From NCBI RefSeq assembly GCF_001714725.1, contig NZ_CP016447.1, forward strand, positions 124,001 through 188,000: a DNA stretch of 64,000 nt, read 5' to 3'. The notes beneath the pieces are model-generated. The model had not been told where the DNA came from, did no database searches, and was given only the letters and a program-made list of their open reading frames with translations. Below are positions 9,118 through 16,642 of the stretch, one piece after another. This DNA comes from Acidovorax sp. RAC01. Its GTDB lineage: Bacteria > Pseudomonadota > Gammaproteobacteria > Burkholderiales > Burkholderiaceae_C. Position 1 is the first letter of the stretch, and the number at the start of each line of letters is the position of its first letter. Position numbers and translations under genes: made by a program.

Positions 9118-9678
9118 ATGACAAAAATACCTACATATTCAGGCACCCGCCGCCTCTCCGTGATCCTCAGCTCTGTGCTGGCAGCTAGCCTGCTGGCGGG
9201 TTGTGCTACCTCTACTGGGGCCGATCCCTCCGCCGAAGCGCCATACTGCTACAAGACCAGTAAGGGCAGAGTAGTCGCGTGCACTCGGGTACCCGCCCCC
9301 AGCCTGAATGCCGACGCTCAGGCGAAGCGCTTTACTCCCGATCCGAATGCGCTCACCGTCTACGTCGTACGGCGCAACTGGGGAGATGGCGGGCGGTTTG
9401 TGAAGATCAGCGCGGATAACGAAATGGCCGCCGAGACTCTCCCCAACACGATGGTGCGCTTCAAGTTGAAGCCAGGAACGCATACGTTCACCTTGGATTT
9501 CGAAGGAGAGCGTCAAGTCGCAACCGTGGATGGTAAAGCTGGTGACCTACGATTTCTTCGGATCGATGGAACGGTTTGGGCATGGAAGAGCACGTTTGTA
9601 TGGGCGACTGACGGCGAGGATGCAATTCGGGAAAGGGCTTACAAGGCTCGCCTGGTCGCCGACCTGACGGTCAAGTGA
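9118..9678 (+). CDS. Lipoprotein, DUF2846-like
   Basis: From the ATG at 9118 the protein has about 186 residues with a lipoprotein signal (SVILSSVLAASLLAGC, cysteine at the lipobox). The mature part has a short Cys-containing stretch (PYCYKTSKGRVVACTRVP), then a beta-rich domain (ALTVYVVRRNWGDGG, MVRFKLKPGTHTFTLDFEG) of the kind seen in DUF2846 and PEGA-like surface lipoproteins. It should be anchored in the outer or inner membrane facing the periplasm. No partner genes are obvious; it stands between the czc operon and chromate-resistance remnants. The upstream in-frame extension lacks a signal peptide and was not used. Confidence 0.7.
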   Translation: MTKIPTYSGTRRLSVILSSVLAASLLAGCATSTGADPSAEAPYCYKTSKGRVVACTRVPAPSLNADAQAKRFTPDPNALTVYVVRRNWGDGGRFVKISADNEMAAETLPNTMVRFKLKPGTHTFTLDFEGERQVATVDGKAGDLRFLRIDGTVWAWKSTFVWATDGEDAIRERAYKARLVADLTVK

Positions 9679-9711
9679 CCTCGGGGGAGCAGACAAAAAA
9701 ATACCGGGGGT

Positions 9712-9924
9712 TCAGTGAACGTGTTGATGGTGCACGTCAGGAGCATGGGGATGGGCGTGGGTCATAGGTTCATGGGTGTGCTTGTGACTGTGGCTGCCCT
9801 TTGGCATCACATCGTGCACATGTGAATGGTGCCCATCGTCGTGCCGGTGGGCATGCTCATGCTCAAGCACTTCGTGTGTGTGCTCGTGACCATGGCCTTC
9901 CGCCAAGTGCAGTACCACTCCCGT
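9712..9924 (-). pseudogene. Detached His-rich tail of a DMT exporter (truncated duplicate)
   Basis: On the minus strand this segment encodes VVLHLAEGHGHEHTHEVLEHE and continues to DVHHQHVH and a stop. It matches almost residue for residue the His-rich C-terminus of the intact DMT transporter at 12075-13130 (VLLHLAESHGHEHAHDPLEHE ... DVHHQHRH). Nothing of the membrane domain remains. The match stops abruptly at about 9923, where chromate transporter sequence begins on the other strand. It is a duplicated end of the gene left by a rearrangement. Confidence 0.85.
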
Positions 9925-9925
9925 G

Positions 9926-10172
9926 GTTAAGGAGTACGCATGGCTCACGGATCGCCAGTTCGTGGACGCCGTGGCCGTGGCCATGATCACCCCCGGCCCG
10001 GTGGTTATCACGACAGGATTTATCGGCTTCCTCATCAGCGGCTTCTGGGGCGCGGTCGTCGCGGCGTTGGCAACCTTTATGCCCTGCTACTTGCTCACCG
10101 TGATTCCCGCGCCGTACTTCGAGAAGCATGGCAAACATCCTGGTGTGCTGGCGTTCGTTGACGAAGTGACTT
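9926..10172 (+). pseudogene. chrA: Internal fragment of chromate transporter ChrA
   Basis: About 83 codons encode the characteristic ChrA stretch VKEYAWLTDRQFVDAVAVAM, then ITPGPVVITTGFIGFLISG and FMPCYLLTVIPAPYFEKHGK up to VLAFVDEVTLA. An intact ChrA has roughly 400 residues, so both ends are lost. The left edge abuts the exporter tail fragment, and the right edge (about 10170) fuses into superoxide-dismutase sequence. There is no start codon context, so it cannot give a working transporter. Confidence 0.8.
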
Positions 10173-10446
10173 TGGCTCCGTGGACGCTTGGCGCAGCCAG
10201 TTCACTGGGCTGGCCAAGGCCATGGGGGGCGGATCGGGATGGGCCTTGCTGTCCTGGTCCTCCCGCGAGAGCCGCCTCATCAACCACTGGGCGGCCGACC
10301 CACACGCACCTCCTGGCCGGCGCAACGCCCGTACTGGCGCTGGACATGTACGAGCATGCGTACCAACTGGACTTCGGGGCCAAGGCGGGCGCCTATGTGG
10401 ATGCCTACATGGCGAAATCCAGTGGGACAAGGTCTACAAGCGCTAA
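10173..10446 (+). pseudogene. Fe/Mn superoxide dismutase remnant with two frameshifts
   Basis: The C-terminal half of an Fe/Mn superoxide dismutase of the kind found in chromate-resistance clusters is recognisable in three pieces: SQFTGLAKAMGGGSGWALLSW (frame 1), HTHLLAGATPVLALDMYEHAY and QLDFGAKAGAYVDAYM (frame 2), then IQWDKVYKR (frame 1). The frame shifts at about 10300 and shifts back at about 10412, and a TAA at 10444 ends it. The first half of the gene, with two metal ligands, is missing because it is fused to the chrA fragment. This is a dead gene. Confidence 0.75.
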
Positions 10447-10470
10447 GGCGCTGCTGTCGAGGCGGATGCG

Positions 10471-10791
10471 TTGGCATTTGGCATCGACACAGGCTCTGCG
10501 CTGGCCGGTGCGGCAGGTGCGTTTGACTTGCGACTTGAGGAGGACTATCTGCAGAGCCCGCAGGTCATTGCCGGAGTGTCCTCGCGCGATCCGTCGCGCG
10601 TGTTGGAGTGGAGCCAGGAACTGGACGCCACGAAACCTGTGCGGCTGTATTGCTTGCGCGGCAAGGACATTGGCCGCTCTACGTTCCTGGCGCTGCGGGC
10701 ACGCGGCATGAACGCGCGCTACCACGTGGGCGGCATCGAGGCCTGGCAAGCCGCTGCCCTGCCTCTGGAAACGCAAGGAGGTGCCGCATGA
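10471..10791 (+). CDS. Rhodanese-like protein of the chromate cluster
   Basis: About 106 residues form a rhodanese fold: FDLRLEEDYLQSPQVIAGVS near the start, a catalytic-loop cysteine in RLYCLRGKDIGRS, and the closing HVGGIEAWQAA. Such domains occur in ChrE-like proteins of chromate-resistance clusters, where a thiol-linked detoxification role has been proposed. The frame is open upstream to 10447 and is the same as the last dismutase piece, so it may once have been the C-terminal part of a fusion. The start codon is uncertain (TTG at 10471 is one option). Its TGA overlaps the ATG of the following ChrB-type gene. Confidence 0.55.
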   Translation: MAFGIDTGSALAGAAGAFDLRLEEDYLQSPQVIAGVSSRDPSRVLEWSQELDATKPVRLYCLRGKDIGRSTFLALRARGMNARYHVGGIEAWQAAALPLETQGGAA

Positions 10792-11207
10792 AATGGGTCA
10801 CCCGCGAGCGGCCCAAGATCGACCGCATTGCCTGCCCCTGGCTGATTGCCCGGTTCATCGACAAAGAGCCGGAATTCCTCTATAAGCCTACAGCCTCGGT
10901 GCTTCAGGTGGCCCAGGACACGGGAGCGATCCCCTACGACGTGCGCGGCGTCGAATTGACCCACGACGGTGACCTGTGCAGCTTTGACGCCTTTCTCAAG
11001 AAGTACGAACTCACCGATCCCGCCCTACAGCAACTGACCGTGATCGTGCGGGGCGCAGACACATCCAGGCTGGACCTGGCGCCGCAGTCTGCGGGCCTCT
11101 AGGCGCTGTCGCTTGGCCTGTGCAAGACCTTCAGCGATGACCTTGAGATGCTAGGGCATGGCATGGTGATGTACAACGCGCTCCATGCTTGGTGTAAGTC
11201 CTGCTAG
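10788..11207 (+). pseudogene. Chromate resistance protein (ChrB C-terminal domain type) with an in-frame amber stop
   Basis: The frame from ATG 10788 reads MKWVTRERPKIDRIACPWLI, then ARFIDKEPEFLY and VELTHDGDLCSFDAFLKKY, which is the Chrome_Resist family. It stops at TAG 11100-11102. The same frame continues with ALSLGLCKTFSDDLEMLGHG and MVMYNALHAWCKSC to TAG 11205, exactly the conserved end of the family. A single nonsense codon has therefore split the gene. The shortened 103-residue product lacks the last conserved helix. The ATG overlaps the rhodanese stop codon, showing an original operon. Confidence 0.75.
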
Positions 11208-11308
11208 GCAGAAACCCACAATTGGCCCCCGAGTATGGCCGCATGACGGCGGGTGCTAGGCGGTGGCTCAGCCGCTTTACCAAGGCGTTGTGAGCGCATT
11301 TCCTGTGC

Positions 11309-11641
11309 ATGACGCTTGCTCCGTTGGCCTGCGCGGCGCCCCCGGAAACGAAACTGACCACCGCGCAGATCCGCGCCACGCTGGGCGGGCACCATGTCAC
11401 CGACGGACGCCATTGGGGGCATGACTATTTCCTGGACGGCCGCCTAGAGCGTTCAGAAAACGGCCGCACACGCGCCGGACGCTGGAGCACGCAGAACAAC
11501 CAACTCTGCCTGCTGCTGCCCGAGGTCAGCAAGGTCTCGCCCGTCTGCTTTGACGTGGTGCGCGTGGGGGAGGAATTGCAGTATCGCGATGCGGGCAGTG
11601 TGGTGTACGCAGGCACGGTCAGAAAGAGTCCGTCTCGTTGA
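11309..11641 (+). CDS. Small hypothetical protein, possibly periplasmic
   Basis: A 110-residue frame starts MTLAPLACAAPPETKLTTAQ, which looks like the end of a signal peptide followed by a mature protein with motifs TLGGHHVTDGRHWGHDYFLDG and GRWSTQNNQLCLLLPEV, ending YAGTVRKSPSR. The hydrophobic part of the signal is short, so the 5' end may be truncated; it lies directly after the damaged chromate cluster. The composition is protein-like and resembles small secreted proteins with two cysteines. I cannot name a family. Confidence 0.5.
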   Translation: MTLAPLACAAPPETKLTTAQIRATLGGHHVTDGRHWGHDYFLDGRLERSENGRTRAGRWSTQNNQLCLLLPEVSKVSPVCFDVVRVGEELQYRDAGSVVYAGTVRKSPSR

Positions 11642-11657
11642 GGCTCCTCGTCAGTCT

Positions 11658-12035
11658 CTACGGCGTTTGCCCCGCCTTGGCCCCACGCGGGGCCTTCGGC
11701 ACTATTGGAGGTTGGTCACACTTCCACGCGTTGAAGTAAACCTCATCGCCCACGGCCATGCCGGAGCCCGCGTCAACTCTGGCGAAGTGCCCACGGGTTC
11801 GGGTGACTTCCCGCCATCGGATGACTGCAATCTGGTCGGTGGGGCCGAGCTCCATTTGCCGGCAGCGAGAGCCGCTCACCTTCAAGAATTCGTCCGCTTG
11901 GATTAATTTGGTCACTTTGCCGACCCTCCAGCCTTCGGACCAAGCGTACCGGTCCTCGTAGACAGGTGTGCTGCAGCCGGAGATCGCAAGGAATGTCAGC
12001 GCAGCAGCTGACAAGAGCATTGATTTTTTCATCAT
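11658..12035 (-). CDS. Small lipoprotein of unknown function
   Basis: The 125-residue protein has a lipoprotein signal (MMKKSMLLSAAALTFLAISG then Cys). The mature domain contains VGKVTKLIQADEFLKVSGSRC and AVGDEVYFNAWKCDQ, suggesting a small beta-barrel with a disulphide pair. AAGGAA precedes the start. I do not recognise the family. It is transcribed in the same direction as the downstream part of the inverted czc-like block but lies after the exporter gene, 40 bp from it. Confidence 0.65.
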   Translation of the reverse strand: MMKKSMLLSAAALTFLAISGCSTPVYEDRYAWSEGWRVGKVTKLIQADEFLKVSGSRCRQMELGPTDQIAVIRWREVTRTRGHFARVDAGSGMAVGDEVYFNAWKCDQPPIVPKAPRGAKAGQTP

Positions 12036-12074
12036 GAAATTTCCTTAGCCGCTGTCTCGGTACCGCTCAATGAG

Positions 12075-13130
12075 TCAATGCCTGTGCTGATGGTGCACAT
12101 CGGGCGCGTGGGGATGGGCATGAGTCACCGGCTCGTGAAAGTGCACATGGCTATGGCTCCCAGTGGGCATCACGTCATGGGAGTGCGTATGGTGTCCATC
12201 GTCGTGACGGTGGGCATGCTCATGCTCCAGCGGGTCATGCGCATGTTCATGCCCGTGACTTTCAGCCAAATGCAGCAGCACCCCCGCAAGCATCAGAAGA
12301 CCACCGAGCAGCATCAGCCACCCCGCAGACCGTTCACCGAAGCCGAACGCTACAGCCGCACCGATGAAAGGTGCAAAGGCGAACACGGAGCCAGTCCGCG
12401 CCGCCCCAAAAGCCCGCTGCGCTAGAAGGTAGAACCGAAGACTCAAGCCATACCCCGTGGCCCCCACGGCAAAGAGCCCTAGAGCTGCCGTCAGGGTGGG
12501 CAAAGGCTCGCCCCACGCCATGGCAAGACATGCTGTCGCAGCGGCTCCCAGCGAGGCCTTTGCCATTACGACCTGGCTGGGATCGCGCTCGGCCAGTCCC
12601 CGGGACAGGGTGTTGTCCACGCCCCAGGCCACCGTCGCCAGTAGCACGGCAAGCAGACCGAGCAGCTGCGTGCCGCCCTGCAGGCCCTGGTCCATGACCA
12701 AAGCCATGCCACCGGCCAGCAAAAGAAGCATGGCTGCCCACACACGGCGGTCCATGGTCTCGCTATACAACCACCACGCCAGAGTGGCTGTGAACAGCGC
12801 TTCCAGCGTGAGCATGAGCGACGCGCTGGCGCCACTCGTGTGTTGCAGACCCCAGGACAGGGCGACAGGACCTAGGGCAGCGCCAAACCCCGCCATGCCG
12901 ATGAGGCGCCAGGCGTCGGATCTTTGCAACCTTGCCTCGTGGGCAGCGGTCCGCAGGGACAAGGCACCAACGACAGCAGCCCCTGCATACAGCAGCGCAG
13001 CCGTCGTGAACGCCCCCAGCCCAGCACCCAGCCGTTGAACCAGCGGGGTGCTGATGCCAAACAAGGCTGCGGCCAGCAAGGCCAGCAGACCGCCTCGCAG
13101 TGCAGGCAAGGACAGAGAGCCGCGCGCCAT
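12075..13130 (-). CDS. EamA/DMT-family exporter with a His-rich cytosolic tail
   Basis: This 351-residue protein has ten predicted membrane helices in two EamA repeats (about residues 10-140 and 155-285). A tail of about 65 residues follows, packed with His (HGHEHAHDPLEHEHAHRHDD, and ends HPHAPDVHHQHRH). The tail implies metal sensing or delivery, and its place beside czc-type genes suggests a metal or metal-complex exporter. It starts 5 bp after the small periplasmic paralogue, so the two form one unit. The tail alone is duplicated at 9712-9924. Confidence 0.8.
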   Translation of the reverse strand: MARGSLSLPALRGGLLALLAAALFGISTPLVQRLGAGLGAFTTAALLYAGAAVVGALSLRTAAHEARLQRSDAWRLIGMAGFGAALGPVALSWGLQHTSGASASLMLTLEALFTATLAWWLYSETMDRRVWAAMLLLLAGGMALVMDQGLQGGTQLLGLLAVLLATVAWGVDNTLSRGLAERDPSQVVMAKASLGAAATACLAMAWGEPLPTLTAALGLFAVGATGYGLSLRFYLLAQRAFGAARTGSVFAFAPFIGAAVAFGFGERSAGWLMLLGGLLMLAGVLLHLAESHGHEHAHDPLEHEHAHRHDDGHHTHSHDVMPTGSHSHVHFHEPVTHAHPHAPDVHHQHRH

Positions 13131-13135
13131 GGGCC

Positions 13136-13531
13136 TTACTTCACCGTGAATCGTACAGTGACGGTCTTTTTGCTGTTGGTCGTGATCAGCGCAACCACCT
13201 TTGTGCCCTTGACCAACTTCACGCCCTTGGCCTCCAGCTTGTTTGCGCCAGCTGGTTTCAGGGACACTTCGGACTTTTCTGCACCGTTGAGCACCGTCAG
13301 TTTGCCGTCGAACCGCGAGGCATCCGAATCTTTGCCGTGGTCCTGGATGTAGATCTCCGCGCCTTCGGCAGTGGCAACCAGCTCAAACGACAAGTCCGCG
13401 GCGGTCTGCACAACCCCACCGTGCATGGGGGCGGCAGAACCATGGGCCATTGCCGTAGGAGCGAAGAGTGCAGATGCGGCCAGCATCAAAGCACCCCCAG
13501 TCAGATGGGAGAGTTTGGTCTTGATGGTCAT
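13136..13531 (-). CDS. Small periplasmic protein, paralogue of the czc-operon one
   Basis: From the Met at 13531 the protein has 131 residues: a signal peptide (MTIKTKLSHLTGGALMLAAS ending TAMA), then HGSAAPMHGGVVQTAADLSF, a beta-rich middle (ELVATAEGAEIYIQDHGKDSD) and VTVRFTVK at the end. It shares this plan with the protein at 8260-8640. In both loci it follows czc genes, here with a damaged czcC and a czcI-like gene upstream. A periplasmic metal-binding role is the likeliest reading. The extra 19 residues possible upstream are not signal-like. Confidence 0.75.
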   Translation of the reverse strand: MTIKTKLSHLTGGALMLAASALFAPTAMAHGSAAPMHGGVVQTAADLSFELVATAEGAEIYIQDHGKDSDASRFDGKLTVLNGAEKSEVSLKPAGANKLEAKGVKLVKGTKVVALITTNSKKTVTVRFTVK

Positions 13532-13633
13532 TGCGTTTCGTTTGGATGAGAAATTGCGTAATACGGCGCGCTTGGGCAGGCGGCGCACTAATGCCTACGG
13601 GAAAGGGTGAGAGTTAAATGGTCGGCGCAGCGT

Positions 13634-14205
13634 TCAATAGGCCTCCTGGGCCGCAGTGGCTCCCGTGGGTGCCTGGGTATCTCCTGAAGAGATCGCACTT
13701 GGGCATCAGCCAGGTCGGCCTCGGTCCTGGAGGCTGCAATGCCCCAGGCAGCTTCTCGCACCAGGCCCGCGAAATGTAGGCGCCCCGCTTGGACGGCAGC
13801 TCGGGAGAGTTCTACGTCGGCATCAACGGCGGCGCCGCGTGCATTTCGCTGTCCGGGCAACCACAACGGCCAGACAAGACCGGCCTCGGATTCCCGCCGT
13901 CCAGCCGAGGCTTGCCAGCGGTCGTCTCGGTAGGAAAACTCCAGTGCGGGGGGCGCAGCCCACAGACTGGAGATAGCCGCCCGTTCGGCAGCAGCCCGCT
14001 GTGTCTGACCTTCGGCTTCTCTCGCCTGGGTGGCACGCTGCCATGCGGCCTCCGTAGCTTGTGCCAGTGTTGGAGCCGCGGGCGATGCCGTGGCTGAAAG
14101 CGATGGGGCGGTATTGGACTGCGCAACCGCAGCGCCAACGAGGACGCAGCTCAAAGCACAGCCTGCGGCACAACGCACCGCAAGCCCGGAAATAACAAAA
14201 CGCAC
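13634..14205 (-). pseudogene. czcC-like outer-membrane factor with a large internal deletion
   Basis: The first about 175 codons read as a TolC/CzcC-family protein: signal peptide, then TLAQATEAAWQRATQAREAE, PALEFSYRDDRWQASAGRRE and SEAGLVWPLWLPGQRNA, to SRTEADLADAQVRSLQ. After that, the same frame runs into unrelated sequence to 13588. In another frame the DNA at once encodes QAPTGATAAQEAY and a stop at 13634-13636, which looks like the natural C-terminus. More than half of the gene is therefore missing and the junction is out of frame. The product would not form a channel. Confidence 0.7.
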
Positions 14206-14327
14206 GTGATTCCTGACCGATCAAAGGCGGCAAACCAGGATCGTTGACGCATCAGCGCCTGATCAAAGTAGTACCGCACCGATGAACAACCCCGCTTTCG
14301 TGTGGAAAGCGCGGCGCTAAGGGTGGA

Positions 14328-14684
14328 TCAGGAAATCAGTCGGGGAGGTCGTCGTAAACCGTCCAGATGAGGGGACGGGCTGACGGATTCGGCGGTCACA
14401 GCCGGTGCGGGCGAGCGGTCGAGAGGAAGCGACAGCTGGGGGAAGTGGAAAAGTGCTGCGGTCCCTGGGCCTGCTTCTGCAAGCATGTGCTGAATCGACT
14501 CCAGAGAGTCGTCTTGGTGCATCACACCGTGTTCGTCATGGTGGTGCGCGGAGCCTTCCAGATGCATTTCAGCATGCATCGCCTGGAACTCCCCATCGTG
14601 GTCGAACGCAGCCGTCTGGCGGGCCGTTGCGAAGGCCTGGCAGAAGAAGGAGAGCAACAGGATGACTGCGAGCAGTCGGCGCAT
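14328..14684 (-). CDS. CzcI-like small exported protein
   Basis: The 118-residue protein begins MRRLLAVILLLSFFCQAFAT, close to the CzcI opening. A His-rich stretch follows (MHAEMHLEGSAHHHDEHGVMH), and a Pro-rich end. It lies upstream of the damaged czcC-like gene, the same order as czcI-czcC at 1501-3373 but on the opposite strand. It probably regulates or buffers metal in the periplasm, although its cognate pump genes are gone. A hairpin (CGCTTTC-GTGTG-GAAAGCG, 14293-14311) follows it in the direction of reading, without a T-run. Confidence 0.7.
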   Translation of the reverse strand: MRRLLAVILLLSFFCQAFATARQTAAFDHDGEFQAMHAEMHLEGSAHHHDEHGVMHQDDSLESIQHMLAEAGPGTAALFHFPQLSLPLDRSPAPAVTAESVSPSPHLDGLRRPPRLIS

Positions 14685-14962
14685 GAAGTAGATAACGGGC
14701 TATTGGGAGCTGATCGCAATCATAGCTATACTGGAATGCTCACCTGCAAAATCCATGTCAAGCGGACAGGTTTCGCAAGTGATCGGTCCACGGCGAGGTC
14801 ACGGCTGAACAGCTGCTCACCCGGGATTACACCGCCAAGGCGGTCGGTGACTTAGCAATGTCCGGTATCCGCTTTAACGGACATTCAAACGCTCAGTTTG
14901 AACGACAGCAACCAGCCTAGAACAGACATCGGCCAGATCGTCGCAACGACATCGAGCATCGA
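14685..14962. other. Intergenic stretch without a recognised gene
   Basis: About 280 bp between the CzcI-like gene and a hydrolase remnant. It contains an inverted repeat AATGTCCG...CGGACATT (14857-14864 with 14878-14885). A 44-codon open stretch on the plus strand ends SGIRFNGHSNAQFERQQPA. I do not recognise it. No promoter or RNA gene is evident. Confidence 0.4.
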
Positions 14963-15340
14963 CTACGCCGCCTCCAAACGCCCCAGCAGCCAGGCGACGA
15001 CATCCCCCGTCACCTCCTCCCGATTCGTCTCATTCAAGCTCTCATGCCGCGCCGCTGGGCACAGATTGACTGTCACATCGGCCACACCGGCATCCCGATA
15101 CCGCTGCCCTAGTTGCTGCAACAGAACGCCGCCTACACCCAGCGGGTCTGCGTCGCCGGGTGCAATGAGGATGGACAGGTCGCTGCGGATGCGCGCGAGT
15201 TGTGTGGGGTCGGCCAAGTGGGCGCACCAGCGGGGGCGTCGGCCATGGCGGCGGCGAGCAGGTCGAGGGCGGTGGAGCCTGACCGGATGACGCCGGACCA
15301 GGTGGCGGAGTGGTCGTAGTTGTCCGCGCACGGCGCCCGC
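14963..15340 (-). pseudogene. C-terminal remnant of an alpha/beta hydrolase (lysophospholipase type), frameshifted
   Basis: On the minus strand, SDLSILIAPGDADPLGVGG, then LLQQLGQRYRDAGVADVTVN and CPAARHESLNETNREEVTGD match the end of serine-hydrolase/monoglyceride-lipase type proteins, including the catalytic Asp (GDADP) and His (ARHESLNE). The preceding piece NYDHSATWSGVIRSGSTALD is in another frame, so there is a frameshift at about 15220. The nucleophile region is absent; the sequence ends close to the inverted-repeat element at 15388. The gene is not functional. Confidence 0.7.
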
Positions 15341-15387
15341 CCCTTCCTGGGCAGTGCGCTCGGGCATTTTTCTAATCAAATGGGCCC

Positions 15388-15555
15388 CTAGGGACCCTCT
15401 GCACGAATCAGCGCGCCGTGTGCATCTGCGGTCTCGGGCGGTCTGCTGCGTTGCAAATACTCGCAATAGCTGGGCTATTGCTGCGTTTTGCGCCTTGCAG
15501 CCCATCCCGATCCGCAGCGCACCCTTGCCGCTTGATTCGTGCAGAGGGTCCCTAG
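15388..15555. repeat. 168-bp inverted-repeat element (MITE-like)
   Basis: Perfect 23-bp terminal inverted repeats (15388-15410, starting CTAGGGACCCTCTGCACGAA, and 15533-15555) enclose about 120 bp without a gene. The core has a second palindrome, GCAATAGC-TGG-GCTATTGC (15463-15481). The structure is that of a non-autonomous mobile element or REP-like repeat. It sits exactly where the hydrolase remnant loses its homology. Confidence 0.7.
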
Positions 15556-15578
15556 CGCTTTTCTTAATTGGGCTTACA

Positions 15579-15595
15579 GCTATGAAATAAATAGC
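15579..15595. repeat. Dispersed 17-bp palindrome, copy 1
   Basis: GCTATGAAATAAATAGC. One of four 17-bp copies in the window with arms GCTAT/ATAGC and an A/T-rich 7-bp centre; the others are at 35607, 41930 and 62936. It is just downstream of the inverted-repeat element. Confidence 0.6.
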
Positions 15596-15684
15596 AACTG
15601 TGCGTCCATCTATGGTGCACGGCCCGCTTCTGGCGGGGTCGCGCACAGCCGCTCATCCACCATGGCGGCATCCTGCGCAAACGG

Positions 15685-16503
15685 CTATTGCACCTTCTGC
15701 ACATCACGGGCATCACGGGCGGCCCGCACTGCCTCGCGAACTGCGCTGACCACGGCCTCGGGCTTCTCCAGCGGAATGCCGTGGCCGCTGTCCACCCACA
15801 CCTGGGTGGAGCCTGGGTACAGCTGCGCAATGGCTGCCCGCTTGCGCTCGGCATCTTCCGCCAACGCCGACGGCGCCCCCGTGGCGCGCAATGCGCTCAA
15901 CACCCATACGGGGATCGACGGGTCCACCGGCAGTTGCGAAACCTGTTCGCCTGTCGCATCCAGTGCGGCAAGCTCTTGTTGGGCCGTGTCAGAGGTCGTG
16001 GCTTTGAACACCGCCTTCAACCACGCAGGCCAATGGTCTGGGTTGCCAGCACCTTTGACCTGGTCGGGGTGCGTGGAGTCCACCAGCACCAAGGCCGCGA
16101 CCTCTGCGGGGTATTGGCGCGCGTACAGCTGCATGTACAGGCCGCCCAGCGAGTGCCCGACCAGCACATAGGGCGGCGGTAGCTGACGGGCCCTGAGCAA
16201 GGACCTCAGCTCGTGCACCACCTGCGCCCCTTCGCGCGGCTGGGGTGATGCATCGCTGCGGCCGTAGCCCGCGCGGTGGTAGACCAGCGCGCGGGTTTCT
16301 GCCACGGCTTCGGGCCAGACCTTGGCCCACCAGTCCAGCGTGGCGCCCAGCCCGTTCTCGAACACCACCACGGGTGCGCCCTGCCCCGCCTGCACGTATT
16401 CCACCGTGCGCCCGGCCACCACCGCTGTCGTGGTGCCCGGTACGGCCGCGCAGCCACTGAGCCACAGCAGAGACACGCACATTGCCCACTGCCATCTGAT
16501 CAC
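15685..16503 (-). CDS. Alpha/beta hydrolase lipoprotein
   Basis: From GTG 16503 the protein has about 272 residues and begins MIRWQWAMCVSLLWLSGCAA, a lipoprotein signal with a charged start; an ATG at 16482 would lose the charged part. The hydrolase fold shows the oxyanion region VVVFENGLGATLDWW, the nucleophile elbow GHSLGG, the Asp region VLSALRATGAPSALAED and the catalytic His in WVDSGHGIPLEKPEAV. It should act on esters in the periplasm or at the outer membrane. Substrate is unknown. It lies alone, downstream of two small lipoprotein genes on the same strand. Confidence 0.75.
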   Translation of the reverse strand: MIRWQWAMCVSLLWLSGCAAVPGTTTAVVAGRTVEYVQAGQGAPVVVFENGLGATLDWWAKVWPEAVAETRALVYHRAGYGRSDASPQPREGAQVVHELRSLLRARQLPPPYVLVGHSLGGLYMQLYARQYPAEVAALVLVDSTHPDQVKGAGNPDHWPAWLKAVFKATTSDTAQQELAALDATGEQVSQLPVDPSIPVWVLSALRATGAPSALAEDAERKRAAIAQLYPGSTQVWVDSGHGIPLEKPEAVVSAVREAVRAARDARDVQKVQ

Positions 16504-16642
16504 GGTGCTTTGTCCACTTCGGCCCAGGCGGTGCGTTCCATCCACAGCAAGCCGCACGAGGCAGCTGCAGACAGTCCGCCGCGGCTGCCATGTTTGCAAG
16601 GTTGGCTTTGCGCTGCCCCGTGGCGAGACCAGCAGGGGCTGC

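Noticed and set aside
9712..9924. Repeats of the His-rich tail as a tandem-repeat or CRISPR-like array
   Set aside because: The DNA repeats are short, irregular and explained by His codons; there are no uniform repeats with unique spacers. No CRISPR array was seen anywhere in the window.
14963..15646. One continuous 227-codon minus-strand gene
   Set aside because: Only the last about 85 codons match a hydrolase. The upstream part runs through the inverted-repeat element and another reading frame of the same hydrolase, so the long frame is accidental.
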